A program made the position numbers and the translations under genes. From JAEUHO01 sp046350655 (GTDB taxonomy: Bacteria > Planctomycetota > PLA2 > JAEUHO01), in NCBI GenBank assembly GCA_046350655.1, contig JAXMAB010000005.1, positions 310,001 to 374,000 on the forward strand: a stretch of DNA of 64,000 nucleotides. The letters run 5' to 3'. The notes below the pieces were generated by a model that did no database searches, was not told where the DNA came from, and saw nothing but the letters and a program-made list of their open reading frames with translations. Below, piece after piece: positions 44,847 to 53,646 of the stretch (its first letter is position 1; every line of letters starts with the position of its first letter).

Positions 44847-46550
44847 CTACGCCCCCGGCCGGGCCATCTTCTTGTACTTGCCCTTCTTCGACGCCGCCTC
44901 GGCGCCGGCCGCGGCGTCGCGCTCGGCCTTCTTCTGGTGGTAGTACTCGTACGTCCCCTCGGTGTACGTCACCTTGCCGTCGCCCTCGAAGGCGATGATG
45001 TGCGTGGCGACGCGGTCGAGGAAGTAGCGGTCGTGGGTGACGACGATCGCGCACCCGGGGAAGTGCACGAGCGCCTCCTCGAGCACGCGCAGCGTCTCGA
45101 GGTCGAGGTCGTTCGTCGGCTCGTCGAGGATGAGGACGTTGCCGCCCTTCTTCAGCATCTTCGCGAGCAGGAGCCGGTTGCGCTCGCCGCCCGAGAGCTG
45201 GCCGACGAGCTTGCTCTGGTCGGGGCCCTTGAACAGGAACCGCGACAGGTACGCGCGGACGTGGATCTCCTCGCGGCCCACCTTGATGACGTCGCCGCCG
45301 TCGGCGACCTCGTCGTAGACCTTCTTGTCGGGGTTCAGCGTCTCGCGGTTCTGCTCGACGTAGCAGAACACGGTGTTCTTGCCGATCTCGATCGTGCCCG
45401 CGTTGGGCTGCTCCTGGCCCGTGATCATGCGCAGGAGCGTGGTCTTGCCCATGCCGTTCGGGCCGACGACGCCGACGATGCCGCCGGGCGGGATCTCGAG
45501 GTCGAGGCGGTCGATGAGCAGGCGCTCGCCGTAGCCCTTCGAGACGCCCTTCAGCGAGATCACCTTGTCGCCGAGGCGCGGGCCCGTCGGCAGGCGCAGG
45601 TCGGCCGTGCCCTTGCGCGCCTCGAGCTCCTGGGCCTCGAGGTCGTGGAAGCGCGCGATGCGCGCCTTGTTCTTCACCGTGCGCGCGCTCGGCGTCGACT
45701 GGATCCACTCGAGCTCGCGCGCGAGGATCCGCTGCCGGGCCGACTCGGTGGACTGCTCGTGCTCGAGGCGGCGGCGCTTCGCGTCGAGGAACGCCGAGTA
45801 CGCGCCCTCGAACACGAAGATCCGGCCGCGGTCGAGCTCGACCATCTGGTTCGTCGAGTGCTCGAGGAACCAGCGGTCGTGGGTCACGAGGAGCCACGCG
45901 CCGTGGTAGTTCGTGAGGAAGTGCTCGAGCCACTCCGTCGTGGACGCGTCGAGGTGGTTCGTGGGCTCGTCGAGCAGCAGCAGGTCGGGGTGCTGCATGA
46001 GGAGCCGGCACAGCGCCACGCGACGGCGCTCGCCGCCCGACAGCTTCGTCACGTCGGCGTCCGGCGGCGGGCAGTCGAGCGCCTCCATCGCCAGCTCGAT
46101 GTGGTGGTCGAGCTCCCAGCCGTCCTTGCGCTCGATCTGCTCCTGCACCGCGGCCTGCTTGTCGAGCACGGCCTGCATCTCCTCGGGCGAGAGGTCCTCG
46201 GCGAGCTTGTTCGACAGCCGGTCGAACTCGGCGAGCAGGTCGCGGACCGCCTTCGCGCCGAGCTCGACGTTGCCGAGCACCGTCTTCGTCGGGTCGAGGT
46301 TGGGCTCCTGCGGCAGGTAGCCGTACGTCGTGTTCGGGAACGGCCGCACGACGCCGTCGTGGTCGGTGTCCTCGCGGGCGAGGATCCGCAGGAGCGTGGA
46401 CTTCCCCGAGCCGTTCTCGCCGACGATGCCGACCTTCGCGTCCTCGTAGATCGAGAACGAGAGGTCCTTCAGGATCTCGTGGCCCTGGATGAGCTTGGTC
46501 AGGTGCTCGACGGCGTAGATCGACCGGCGGGGGACGGGTTTCTCGGCCAT
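44847..46550 (-). CDS. ettA: Energy-dependent translational throttle protein EttA (ABC-F)
   Basis: The 567-residue protein has two ABC ATPase domains without membrane parts. The first has GENGSGKST (43-52), LSGGERRRVAL and LLLLDEPTNHLD. The second has GPNGMGKTT, LSGGERNRLLLAK and LILDEPTNDLD. Between them is the P-site tRNA-interaction motif region. The arm carries ELEWIQSTPSARTVKNKARI, typical of EttA. It binds the ribosomal E site and gates entry into elongation according to ATP/ADP. The C terminus adds a Lys-rich tail. Confidence 0.95.
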   Translation of the reverse strand: MAEKPVPRRSIYAVEHLTKLIQGHEILKDLSFSIYEDAKVGIVGENGSGKSTLLRILAREDTDHDGVVRPFPNTTYGYLPQEPNLDPTKTVLGNVELGAKAVRDLLAEFDRLSNKLAEDLSPEEMQAVLDKQAAVQEQIERKDGWELDHHIELAMEALDCPPPDADVTKLSGGERRRVALCRLLMQHPDLLLLDEPTNHLDASTTEWLEHFLTNYHGAWLLVTHDRWFLEHSTNQMVELDRGRIFVFEGAYSAFLDAKRRRLEHEQSTESARQRILARELEWIQSTPSARTVKNKARIARFHDLEAQELEARKGTADLRLPTGPRLGDKVISLKGVSKGYGERLLIDRLDLEIPPGGIVGVVGPNGMGKTTLLRMITGQEQPNAGTIEIGKNTVFCYVEQNRETLNPDKKVYDEVADGGDVIKVGREEIHVRAYLSRFLFKGPDQSKLVGQLSGGERNRLLLAKMLKKGGNVLILDEPTNDLDLETLRVLEEALVHFPGCAIVVTHDRYFLDRVATHIIAFEGDGKVTYTEGTYEYYHQKKAERDAAAGAEAASKKGKYKKMARPGA

Positions 46551-46699
46551 GGCGACGCTTCAGGGGTCCGGGGGAAGGGGCTCGCGGGACGCGAGGCCCG
46601 GTCGGGGGCGGGGAACGGCGGAGCGTACCCGCCCCGCGGAGCCCGGCCCCCTGCGGACGCACCGGGGGGCGGCGCCGTCGCGCGCGTCGCGCCGGGCCG

Positions 46700-47626
46700 T
46701 CAGGGCCGGCGGTGGCGACAGAGCGGGCAGGTGGCGACCGGGAAGAGATCGTCGGGCGAGACCGTCCGCGGGACGCCGACGAACGCCGGGATCGGGCCGA
46801 GGCCGCCGAAGGCCTCGAGGTCGGCGACCGAGTTCGCGTCGAACTGCGCGAAGTCCGGGTCGCCGAGGTTCGGCGCCACGTTGGGCACCGACACGATCCA
46901 GTACATCACCGAGGCCTCGTCGCTGTCGTGGTACCCGTGGATCTCGTCGCGGTGGTCCACGAGCATCGGGACCGTCGAGCCCGTGAGGCCGAGGCAGTGC
47001 CCCGCCTCGTGGACGAGGCCGGTGCCCTCGATCTCGGCGACCGTGATGCCGAAGCCGCTGCTCTGCGCGGCGTCGACGAACAGCGCGACGCTGCCCCCGT
47101 GGTAGGTGAGGCCGAGGACCTGCGTGCCGACGCCGCCGAGGTCGCTCTGGCCCTTCACGTAGAGGACGTAGAGGACGGCCTCTCGGTTCGGGAGGTCGGA
47201 GAAGTTGTCGCGGTGGGCCGCCTCGAGGTCGTCGAGGTCGCTCACGTTCACCGAGGACGGGAACTCGACGAGCGGGATCGCGTCGTCGAGGAGGATCTGC
47301 ACGCCGTCGGGCTTGTCGCAGCGCTCGGACAGGCGGTCCTCGAGGAGCTGCAGGACGCCCGGGCTCGGGGGCCGCCCGACCGGGTAGTCGACCTCGACGA
47401 GGAGCGACGTGAAGTTGGCGCGGCGGAGGTAGTCGGCCGCGAAGTCGCCCGCGCCCGAGTTGAACGCCGCGGTCGCGCCGTCCGGCGTGACGCTCGCGAG
47501 GTCGCGGGCGCCGGCCGGCCCGCCGCCGCCGCCGCCGCCCCCGCCCCCGCACGCGGCGAGGACGGCGAAGAGGGCGGCGGCCGCGAAGCGGGACGCGACA
47601 CGCGCGGGACGACGAGGATCGGTCAC
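46700..47626 (-). CDS. Metzincin-like zinc metalloprotease lipoprotein
   Basis: The 308-residue protein starts with GTG at 47626 (AGGAG upstream). It has a lipobox LAAC (Cys about 27) followed by a run of about ten Gly. The catalytic region is VHEAGHCLGLTGSTVPM, that is HExxHxxGxx, with a later DH and a Met-turn-like ASVMYW about 30 residues on. These are the metzincin hallmarks, though the third ligand spacing is unusual. The tail ends in CPLCRH. It would act on the outer face of a membrane. The substrate is unknown. Confidence 0.75.
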   Translation of the reverse strand: MTDPRRPARVASRFAAAALFAVLAACGGGGGGGGGGPAGARDLASVTPDGATAAFNSGAGDFAADYLRRANFTSLLVEVDYPVGRPPSPGVLQLLEDRLSERCDKPDGVQILLDDAIPLVEFPSSVNVSDLDDLEAAHRDNFSDLPNREAVLYVLYVKGQSDLGGVGTQVLGLTYHGGSVALFVDAAQSSGFGITVAEIEGTGLVHEAGHCLGLTGSTVPMLVDHRDEIHGYHDSDEASVMYWIVSVPNVAPNLGDPDFAQFDANSVADLEAFGGLGPIPAFVGVPRTVSPDDLFPVATCPLCRHRRP

Positions 47627-47696
47627 GGCTGGCTCCTGGGACCCCGGAGGATGGTACCCACGGCCGCTCCGACCGGGACACGCGCCCCGACGGCGT

Positions 47697-50222
47697 TCAC
47701 TCGACGGTGAAGACGACCTTGCCGCCGGCGGCGAGCCCCCCCGGCGCCGTCACGGTCACCGTCCGCGTGCCGGGCGCGGCGTCCTTCGCGACGGTGACCC
47801 GCAGCATCACCTTGGTGTCGGTGCCGCCCGGCTGGATCGCCGCGGTGACGCCCTCGCCCGAGAACGTCACCGCCGACGTGCCGAGCAGGCCCGTGCCCTC
47901 GAGCGCCACGGTGACCGTGGCGAGCCGCGCCCCGGACGCCGGGGTGAGCGCCGTGACCGCCGGCATGGGCGCGTTCACGACCTCGAACAGGCCGGCGGCG
48001 ACGCCGTCGGCGGTCTTCGCGGTGAGGACGTGGGTCCCCGGCGCGGTGCCGGGCGGGGTGATCACGCGCACCTTCAGGGTCGTGGCCGTGGCCTCCACGA
48101 GGTCGCTCTTGACCGTGGCGGGCGCGCCGAGGCGCGTCACCGCGACCACGGGCTTCGCGCCCGCGGGGCCGAGGAGGTTGCGACCGGTGACGGTCACCAC
48201 GAGGTTCGCGGGGGTGCCGAGGGTGACGGGGTCCACCGCCGTGATCTCGGGGACCGCGGCGGGCACCGCGACCGGGACGGCGGCGCCGCCCTCGCTCGTC
48301 GTCACGACGAGCACGCGGGGCCCCGGGACGGCGGTCGCCGCCACGGGCACCGCCACGGTGAGCTTGCCCGGCGCGGCCGACGACACCGCGGCGGGCCACG
48401 GGTCGCTCCCGTCGGCCTTCGCGAGGACCACGGCGGGCGCGGCCCCGCCGGGGCCCACGAGGCCGGTGCCCGTCACGACGACGGTGAGGTCGCCCGGCCG
48501 GGGCGCGGCCGTCACGGCGACGTCGGTGATCGTCGGGATCGCGGGCGCGACGGTCGTCACGCCGGCGGCGGCGCCGTCGGACGTCCGGACGACGATCACG
48601 CAGGCCCCCGCCGGCGCGTCCGCCGGCGGCTCGAGGCGCACCTTCACCGACGCCGCGTCGGACGCGACGACGGTGGCCGGGATCGCGGCGCCGCCGAGCG
48701 ACGCGCTGACCGTCGGGGCCTGGTCCCCCGCCGAGCGGAGGTTGACGCCGGCGAGGACGACCTCGGACGGCGCGCCCCGCCCGACGCGGCCCGGGAGGAC
48801 CGACGTGACGGACGGGCCGGACCCGCCGGCCCCCTTCACGGCGAGCGCGACCACCGCCGCGCCGTCGGCGGTGCGGACGACGACCGGACGCGCGCCGGGC
48901 CTCGCGTCGGCGGCCACCTTCACGTGCACGACGCCGGGCGCCTTCGGGGTCAGGGTCACCGAGGGGTCGGCGGACGCGAGGCCGATCTCGGCGCCGTCGA
49001 GCCACTGGCCCTCGAACGTGACGTCGGCCTCGGTGCCGGGGGCGAGTTCGCTCGGGGCGACGCCCACGACGGTCGGCGAGCGCAGCGAGACGGTGAACGT
49101 CGCGACGGCGACGCCGAACGGGTGGTCGAGCACCACCGTGCGGGGGCCGGGCGCGGCCGCGGGGGTCGCGGCGACGGACCAGGCGCCGGACGGCTGCCGC
49201 TCGACGGTGATCGCGGGGTCCGCCGGGAGGACGCGGAGCTGCCACGCGCCGGGCGCGTTCGCCACCGTGGCCGCGACGTTGGTGGACGCGCCGCGGGCGA
49301 CGCCCGCGGGCTTGAGCGCCGACAGCGCCGGCGCCGGCGTCGTCACCTCGAACGGGCGGGTCACCCAGCCGTCGGGGGTCCGCACGACCAGGAGGCGGGG
49401 CCCCGCCGCGGCGTCCGGCTTCACCTCGACCTTGAGGGGGACCGCCGTGGCGGTCGGCGGGCCGCCGGCCGTCACGGTGACGCTCGGGTCGTCGAGCGCG
49501 AGGCGGACGTCCTTGGCGCCCGAGAGGTTCTTGCCCGCGACGACGACGTCGGTGGTGGCGCCGCGGGGGGCGACGGCCGGCGTCAGCGCGGTCACGGCGG
49601 GCACCGCGTAGAGGACCGTCACGTTGAACGTGACCTTGCCGTCCACCGTCTCCAGCGTCACGCCGCGGGAGCCGACGGGGGTGTCCGCGGGGACGACGAG
49701 GCGGACGCTCATGGCCCGCTCGGACGGCTTCCCCGTCACCTTCGCGACCATCGGGGCCTCGGCGGAGACGCGGGTCTCCTCGCCGCCGAACGCGAGGTAG
49801 GTGCCCTCGAGGCGGAGGTCGTACTCGCTCCCCCGCACGAGCTGCGGCGGCGTGACCTTCGTCACGGTGGGCGCCCGGAGCTTCACCGCGAACTTCTCGG
49901 TCTTCACGACGCCGGTCTTGGTCCGGATCGTGAAGGTCACGGGGCCCGCCGGCGTGGAGTCGGGGATGACGAGGCGGATCACCAGCTTCGAGGGCGTCGG
50001 CCCCGGCTGGAGCGCCACCCCGATGTCGTTCCGGCTGCACTTCAGCTCGTCGTGCGGGTGGAGGTTCTGCCCCTCGATGACGACGTCCACGGTGCCGCCC
50101 CGGAACGCCGACCCCGGCGTGACCGAACGGATCTTGGGGACGTCGTCGCCGGCGACCGGACGGTCCGCCACGGCGAGGAGGGTCAGGGCGGCGGCCAGGG
50201 CGAGCAGAGGGGCGCGGCGCAT
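47697..50222 (-). CDS. Secreted protein of about nine IPT/TIG-like repeats
   Basis: The 841-residue protein has a signal peptide (1-24, ...RPVAG) and then repeated immunoglobulin-like domains of about 85-90 residues. Each opens with (P/A)x(V/I)xxV(T/A)P or APxxxxLxPA, a G-x-x-x-x-V/(D)V-x-G-x-(N/G)-L pattern (VVIEGQNLHPHD, VVVAGKNLSGAKD, VVLAGVNLRSAGD, VTVTGRNLLGPAG). Each closes with PGxRxV(V/T)V-type strands. No catalytic domain or anchor is seen. It is probably an extracellular structural or adhesion protein. Confidence 0.82.
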   Translation of the reverse strand: MRRAPLLALAAALTLLAVADRPVAGDDVPKIRSVTPGSAFRGGTVDVVIEGQNLHPHDELKCSRNDIGVALQPGPTPSKLVIRLVIPDSTPAGPVTFTIRTKTGVVKTEKFAVKLRAPTVTKVTPPQLVRGSEYDLRLEGTYLAFGGEETRVSAEAPMVAKVTGKPSERAMSVRLVVPADTPVGSRGVTLETVDGKVTFNVTVLYAVPAVTALTPAVAPRGATTDVVVAGKNLSGAKDVRLALDDPSVTVTAGGPPTATAVPLKVEVKPDAAAGPRLLVVRTPDGWVTRPFEVTTPAPALSALKPAGVARGASTNVAATVANAPGAWQLRVLPADPAITVERQPSGAWSVAATPAAAPGPRTVVLDHPFGVAVATFTVSLRSPTVVGVAPSELAPGTEADVTFEGQWLDGAEIGLASADPSVTLTPKAPGVVHVKVAADARPGARPVVVRTADGAAVVALAVKGAGGSGPSVTSVLPGRVGRGAPSEVVLAGVNLRSAGDQAPTVSASLGGAAIPATVVASDAASVKVRLEPPADAPAGACVIVVRTSDGAAAGVTTVAPAIPTITDVAVTAAPRPGDLTVVVTGTGLVGPGGAAPAVVLAKADGSDPWPAAVSSAAPGKLTVAVPVAATAVPGPRVLVVTTSEGGAAVPVAVPAAVPEITAVDPVTLGTPANLVVTVTGRNLLGPAGAKPVVAVTRLGAPATVKSDLVEATATTLKVRVITPPGTAPGTHVLTAKTADGVAAGLFEVVNAPMPAVTALTPASGARLATVTVALEGTGLLGTSAVTFSGEGVTAAIQPGGTDTKVMLRVTVAKDAAPGTRTVTVTAPGGLAAGGKVVFTVE

Positions 50223-50323
50223 CGGGGGACTTCCGGAGGAGCGTCGCGGAATCTTACGCGCCCGGCGGTCCGCCTGCGGGGGTCGGCGGCGGGCCGCCGC
50301 GCGGCGGCGCCGCCTCCCCGGCG

Positions 50324-50761
50324 TCACTCCCCGGCGTCGCGCCGCCCGCGCTTGACGTCCGACCGGCGGCGCTTGCCGGCGATCCGCCGCTCCCGCGACC
50401 CGCGCGTGGGGCGGGTCTTCTTCCGCGGGGTCTCGCGGTGCAGCGCGGCCCGCAGCACGTCCTTGAGCCGCTCGAGGACCTCCTCGACGTTCTGGCCCTG
50501 GTCGCGGTGGCGGTCGCAGGCGATCACCAGCTCCCCCTCGGTCGTGAGCCGGGACGCGAGGCGGGCGAGGATGAGGGCGCGGTCGTCCGGACGGAGCGAC
50601 GCGGTGTCCCGCACGCTCCACCGCAGGACCGCCTTGCTGGCCACCTTGTTGACGTTCTGCCCGCCCGGGCCGCTGGACGCGGCGTAGGTGAGGACGATCT
50701 CGCTCCCCGGGATCCGGAGGCGCGGTAGGATCTCGAGGGTCGTGGGGACGCGAGCCGACAC
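50324..50761 (-). CDS. arfB: Alternative ribosome-rescue factor ArfB (YaeJ) peptidyl-tRNA hydrolase
   Basis: The 145-residue protein has the release-factor motif SSGPGGQNVNKVASK, whose GGQ cuts peptidyl-tRNA. The C-terminal 40 residues are strongly basic (KKTRPTRGSRERR...KRRRSD), which in ArfB enters the empty mRNA channel of stalled ribosomes. There is no codon-recognition domain. The start is GTG 50761, divergent from the pterin dehydratase gene. The size matches ArfB. Confidence 0.93.
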   Translation of the reverse strand: MSARVPTTLEILPRLRIPGSEIVLTYAASSGPGGQNVNKVASKAVLRWSVRDTASLRPDDRALILARLASRLTTEGELVIACDRHRDQGQNVEEVLERLKDVLRAALHRETPRKKTRPTRGSRERRIAGKRRRSDVKRGRRDAGE

Positions 50762-50784
50762 CCCCGAAGGGTACCTTGGAGCCC

Positions 50785-51084
50785 ATGCGCACGACGTCGC
50801 GGATCCTCTCGTCCGACGAAGCGACCGAGGCCCTCGACCGCCTCGTCAACTGGCGGCTCACCCCGGACCAGCGCCACCTCGAGCGGGTCGTCGAGTGCGG
50901 CAGCTTCGCGCTCGCCATCGCCTTCGTGGGGCGCGTCGCCCTCCTCGCCGAGGCCTCGCGCCACCATCCCGAGATCGACGTGCGGCACGGCACGGTGCGG
51001 CTGGCCCTCACGACGCCCGAGGCGGGCGGCGTGACGGCCCGCGACACCGACCTCGCGGACTGGATCGAGCGCGTCGTCCCGTGA
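50785..51084 (+). CDS. phhB: 4a-hydroxytetrahydrobiopterin dehydratase
   Basis: The 99-residue protein has the PCD/DCoH signature: EASRHHPEIDVRHGTVRLAL with the catalytic His pair, and the N-terminal WRLTPDQRHLERVV. It recycles the oxidised pterin after aromatic amino acid hydroxylation or serves a molybdopterin-linked role in bacteria. ATG 50785 is preferred to an upstream in-frame TTG at 50776. Its stop overlaps the GTG of the pseudouridine synthase gene. Confidence 0.9.
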   Translation: MRTTSRILSSDEATEALDRLVNWRLTPDQRHLERVVECGSFALAIAFVGRVALLAEASRHHPEIDVRHGTVRLALTTPEAGGVTARDTDLADWIERVVP

Positions 51085-51869
51085 CCGCGCCGACCGTCGA
51101 CCCGGCGGCCCTCGCCGCCGCGCGACGGCGCCTGTCGGCCGCCGGCGTCACGGTGCTCGTCGAGGACCACCTGCTGCTCGGCGTCGCGAAGGCGGCCGGC
51201 GTGCTCTCGCAGCCCGGGCCCGAGGGCGTCGCGTCGCTCGTCGAGCTCCTCGGCGACTACCGCCGCGACGTCGAGGGCAAGCCCGGGCGCGCGTTCGTCG
51301 GCGTCGTGCACCGGCTCGACCGCAACGTGTCGGGCGCGCTCGTGGTGGCGAAGTCGAGCAAGGCCGCGTCCCGGCTGTCCGAGGCGTTCCGCGGCCGCGA
51401 CCGCGTGGAGAAGACGTACCTGGCGTGGGTCACGCGAGGCCCGGCGGCCGACGCGGGCTCGCTGCGCGGGACGCTCGTCCGCGACGACGCGCGCCGCGTG
51501 TCGCGGGTCGTCCGCGCGGACGACGGCGGCGAGGCCGACGACGACGGCGACGGACGCGAGGCCCGGCTCGACTTCGAGGTCGAGGCGCGGACCGCCGGCG
51601 CCGCCCGGCTGCGGATCGCGCTGCGCACGGGCGCGACGCACCAGATCCGGGCGCAGTGCGCGGACGCCGGGTTCCCGCTCCTCGGCGACGCGAAGTACGG
51701 CGGGCCGGCGGGCCTCGGGTCGGCCCGGATCGACCGCCCGGCGCTGCACGCGCGGCGGCTGGTGGTGCCCCACCCCGTCGGGGGCGCGCCGGTGACGATC
51801 GAGGCGCCGCTGCCCGACGACCTCGCGCGGCTCGACCGCGCCCTCGGGCTCCGGCCACCCGCGGCGTAG
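51081..51869 (+). CDS. RluA/RluD-family pseudouridine synthase
   Basis: The 262-residue protein has the catalytic motif VVHRLDRNVSGALVVAK with the nucleophile Asp in HRLDR. Other RluA-family signs are KTYLAWV, the RTGATHQIRAQCADAGFPLLGD segment and a final HARRLVVPHP. There is no S4 domain before the catalytic domain. An acidic insertion (DDGGEADDDGDGRE) lies in the middle. Substrate RNA position is unknown. The GTG start overlaps the dehydratase stop (GTGA). Confidence 0.9.
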   Translation: MTAPTVDPAALAAARRRLSAAGVTVLVEDHLLLGVAKAAGVLSQPGPEGVASLVELLGDYRRDVEGKPGRAFVGVVHRLDRNVSGALVVAKSSKAASRLSEAFRGRDRVEKTYLAWVTRGPAADAGSLRGTLVRDDARRVSRVVRADDGGEADDDGDGREARLDFEVEARTAGAARLRIALRTGATHQIRAQCADAGFPLLGDAKYGGPAGLGSARIDRPALHARRLVVPHPVGGAPVTIEAPLPDDLARLDRALGLRPPAA

Positions 51870-51917
51870 GTCGCGGGCGCGCGGGGGCGGGGCGACAATC
51901 GGGGGCGGAGGTCCCCC

Positions 51918-52691
51918 ATGCACGTCTCGTTCACCGGCAAGGTCGCGTTGGTCACGGGCGCGACGTCGGGCATCGGCCGCGAGCTCGCGGTCGCGTTCGC
52001 GCGGGCCGGCGCGGCGGTGGCGATCACCGGGCGGCGGGCGGAGCTGCTCGACGAGACCGCGGCCGACGTGCGGGCGCTCGGCGGGCGCGTCGTCACGGTC
52101 GTGGGCGACCAGCGGCACGAGGCGCATGCCGCGGACGCGGTGCGGCGCGCCGTCGCGGAGCTCGGCGGGCTCGACGTCCTCGTGAACAACGCGGGCGTGA
52201 TCGGCTCGGGGCCGCTCGAGACGACGACGACCGAGGCGTGGGACCGGATCTTCGACACCGACGTGAAGGGGCCGTTCTTCTTCTGCCGCGCGGCGATCCC
52301 GCACCTCAAGGGCCGGCCGGGCGCGAACGTCGTGAACATCGGCAGCGTGGCGGGCGTGCGGCCGTACGCCAACCTCGCGCCGTACGTGGCGGCCAAGGCC
52401 GCGCTCGACAAGCTGACCGAGTGCCTCGCCCTCGAGTGGGCCCCGTTCGGCGTGCGCGTCAACTCGGTGAACCCGGGCGTGGTCGTCACGAACCTGCACA
52501 AGGCGGGGAACGCCGTGCCGGACTACGACGCGTTCCTCGAGCGGAGCAAGCAGACGCACCCGCTGGGGTTCGTCGGGGCGACCTCCGACGTGGTGGACGC
52601 GGTGCTCTTCCTCGCGTCGGACCGGTCGCGGTGGGTCACGGGCGTCCACCACCTCGTGGACGGCGGGCGCTCCCTCACCGGCCTGCGCTGA
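51918..52691 (+). CDS. Short-chain dehydrogenase/reductase
   Basis: The 257-residue protein is a classical SDR. It has the cofactor motif TGATSGIGRE, the NNAGVIGSG structural motif, a catalytic Ser in GSVAG and the YVAAK pair (Tyr-x-x-x-Lys). The Arg pair GRRAEL near strand 2 suggests NADP(H). GGAGG lies 8 bases before the ATG. The substrate is unknown. It converges with the CDF transporter gene. Confidence 0.92.
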   Translation: MHVSFTGKVALVTGATSGIGRELAVAFARAGAAVAITGRRAELLDETAADVRALGGRVVTVVGDQRHEAHAADAVRRAVAELGGLDVLVNNAGVIGSGPLETTTTEAWDRIFDTDVKGPFFFCRAAIPHLKGRPGANVVNIGSVAGVRPYANLAPYVAAKAALDKLTECLALEWAPFGVRVNSVNPGVVVTNLHKAGNAVPDYDAFLERSKQTHPLGFVGATSDVVDAVLFLASDRSRWVTGVHHLVDGGRSLTGLR

Positions 52692-52725
52692 CGCGCGGCG
52701 CGCGCGTCCCGTCGGCGCGGCCCCG

Positions 52726-53646
52726 TCAGGCCGGGTGGTCCTCGGGCAGCGACGGGTGCGGGTCGGCGTGCACCGACACCTCGGCGTCGGGGACGGCCGA
52801 CTTGACCGCCGCGCGGGCCCGTTCGGAGAGGCGGTGCGCCGCGGCGAACGACAGCGCCCGGTCGAAGGCGACCGTCAGCTCGACGAACCGGCGGCGGCCG
52901 GCGCGCCGGGTGCGGAGCTCGGTCACGGCGCGGACCTCGGGCACGTCGCGCCGCACCGCGGCCTCGACGGCGTGCGACGTCTCGGGGCCGAGGTCGCGGT
53001 CCATCAGCTCGTCGATGGAGGCGCGCAGGACGCCCCACGAGCTCTTGAGGACGAGGAAGGCCACGAACAGGCCGGTCGCGGGGTCGATCCAGGCGTGCCC
53101 GGTCAGCGCGACGGCCCCGACGGCGAAGAACACGCCGCCGTTCATCCACACGTCGGACGCGTAGTGGAGGCTGTCCGCGGCGAGCGCGACCGAGCCCGTG
53201 GCCTTGGCGGTGCGCCGGAGCAGCCACGTGATCCAGAGGCTCGCCGCCGTCGAGATCGCCATGGTGACGAGGCCGACGAGCTCGCGCTCGGGCCGCCCGC
53301 CCTCGTAGAGACGGCGCACGCTCTCCACGACCAGGTAGACGCCGGAGAACCCGACGACCGCGCCCTGGAACATCCCGGCGAGGCTCTCGGCCTTGCCGTG
53401 CCCGAACCGGTGGTCGTCGTCGGCGGGGATGCCGCCGATGCGGACCGCGAGCAGGTTGACGGACGACGCGAAGACGTCCATCAGCGAGTCCACGAACGAC
53501 GCGGCGAGCGCCAGCGACCCGGTGAGGATCGCCGCGACCAGCTTCATCCCGCCGAGCGCCGACGCCGTCAGCACGCTCGCCGTCGCCGCCCGGACGGCCC
53601 GGCGGTCGGACGACGGCGGCAGGGGCGCGTCGGCGCTCGACGTCAC
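52726..53646 (-). CDS. CDF-family metal cation exporter (FieF-like)
   Basis: The 306-residue protein has six helices. The metal site is intact: DSLMD in TM2 (Asp-x-x-x-Asp) and HYASD in TM5 (His-x-x-x-Asp), the FieF-type arrangement for Zn/Fe export. The cytosolic C-terminal domain has H/D-rich ends (HADPHPSLPEDHPA). A His-rich DDDHRFGHGKAE loop lies after TM2. The GTG start overlaps the M1 peptidase stop (GTGA), so a zinc exporter is coupled to a zinc peptidase. Confidence 0.92.
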   Translation of the reverse strand: MTSSADAPLPPSSDRRAVRAATASVLTASALGGMKLVAAILTGSLALAASFVDSLMDVFASSVNLLAVRIGGIPADDDHRFGHGKAESLAGMFQGAVVGFSGVYLVVESVRRLYEGGRPERELVGLVTMAISTAASLWITWLLRRTAKATGSVALAADSLHYASDVWMNGGVFFAVGAVALTGHAWIDPATGLFVAFLVLKSSWGVLRASIDELMDRDLGPETSHAVEAAVRRDVPEVRAVTELRTRRAGRRRFVELTVAFDRALSFAAAHRLSERARAAVKSAVPDAEVSVHADPHPSLPEDHPA

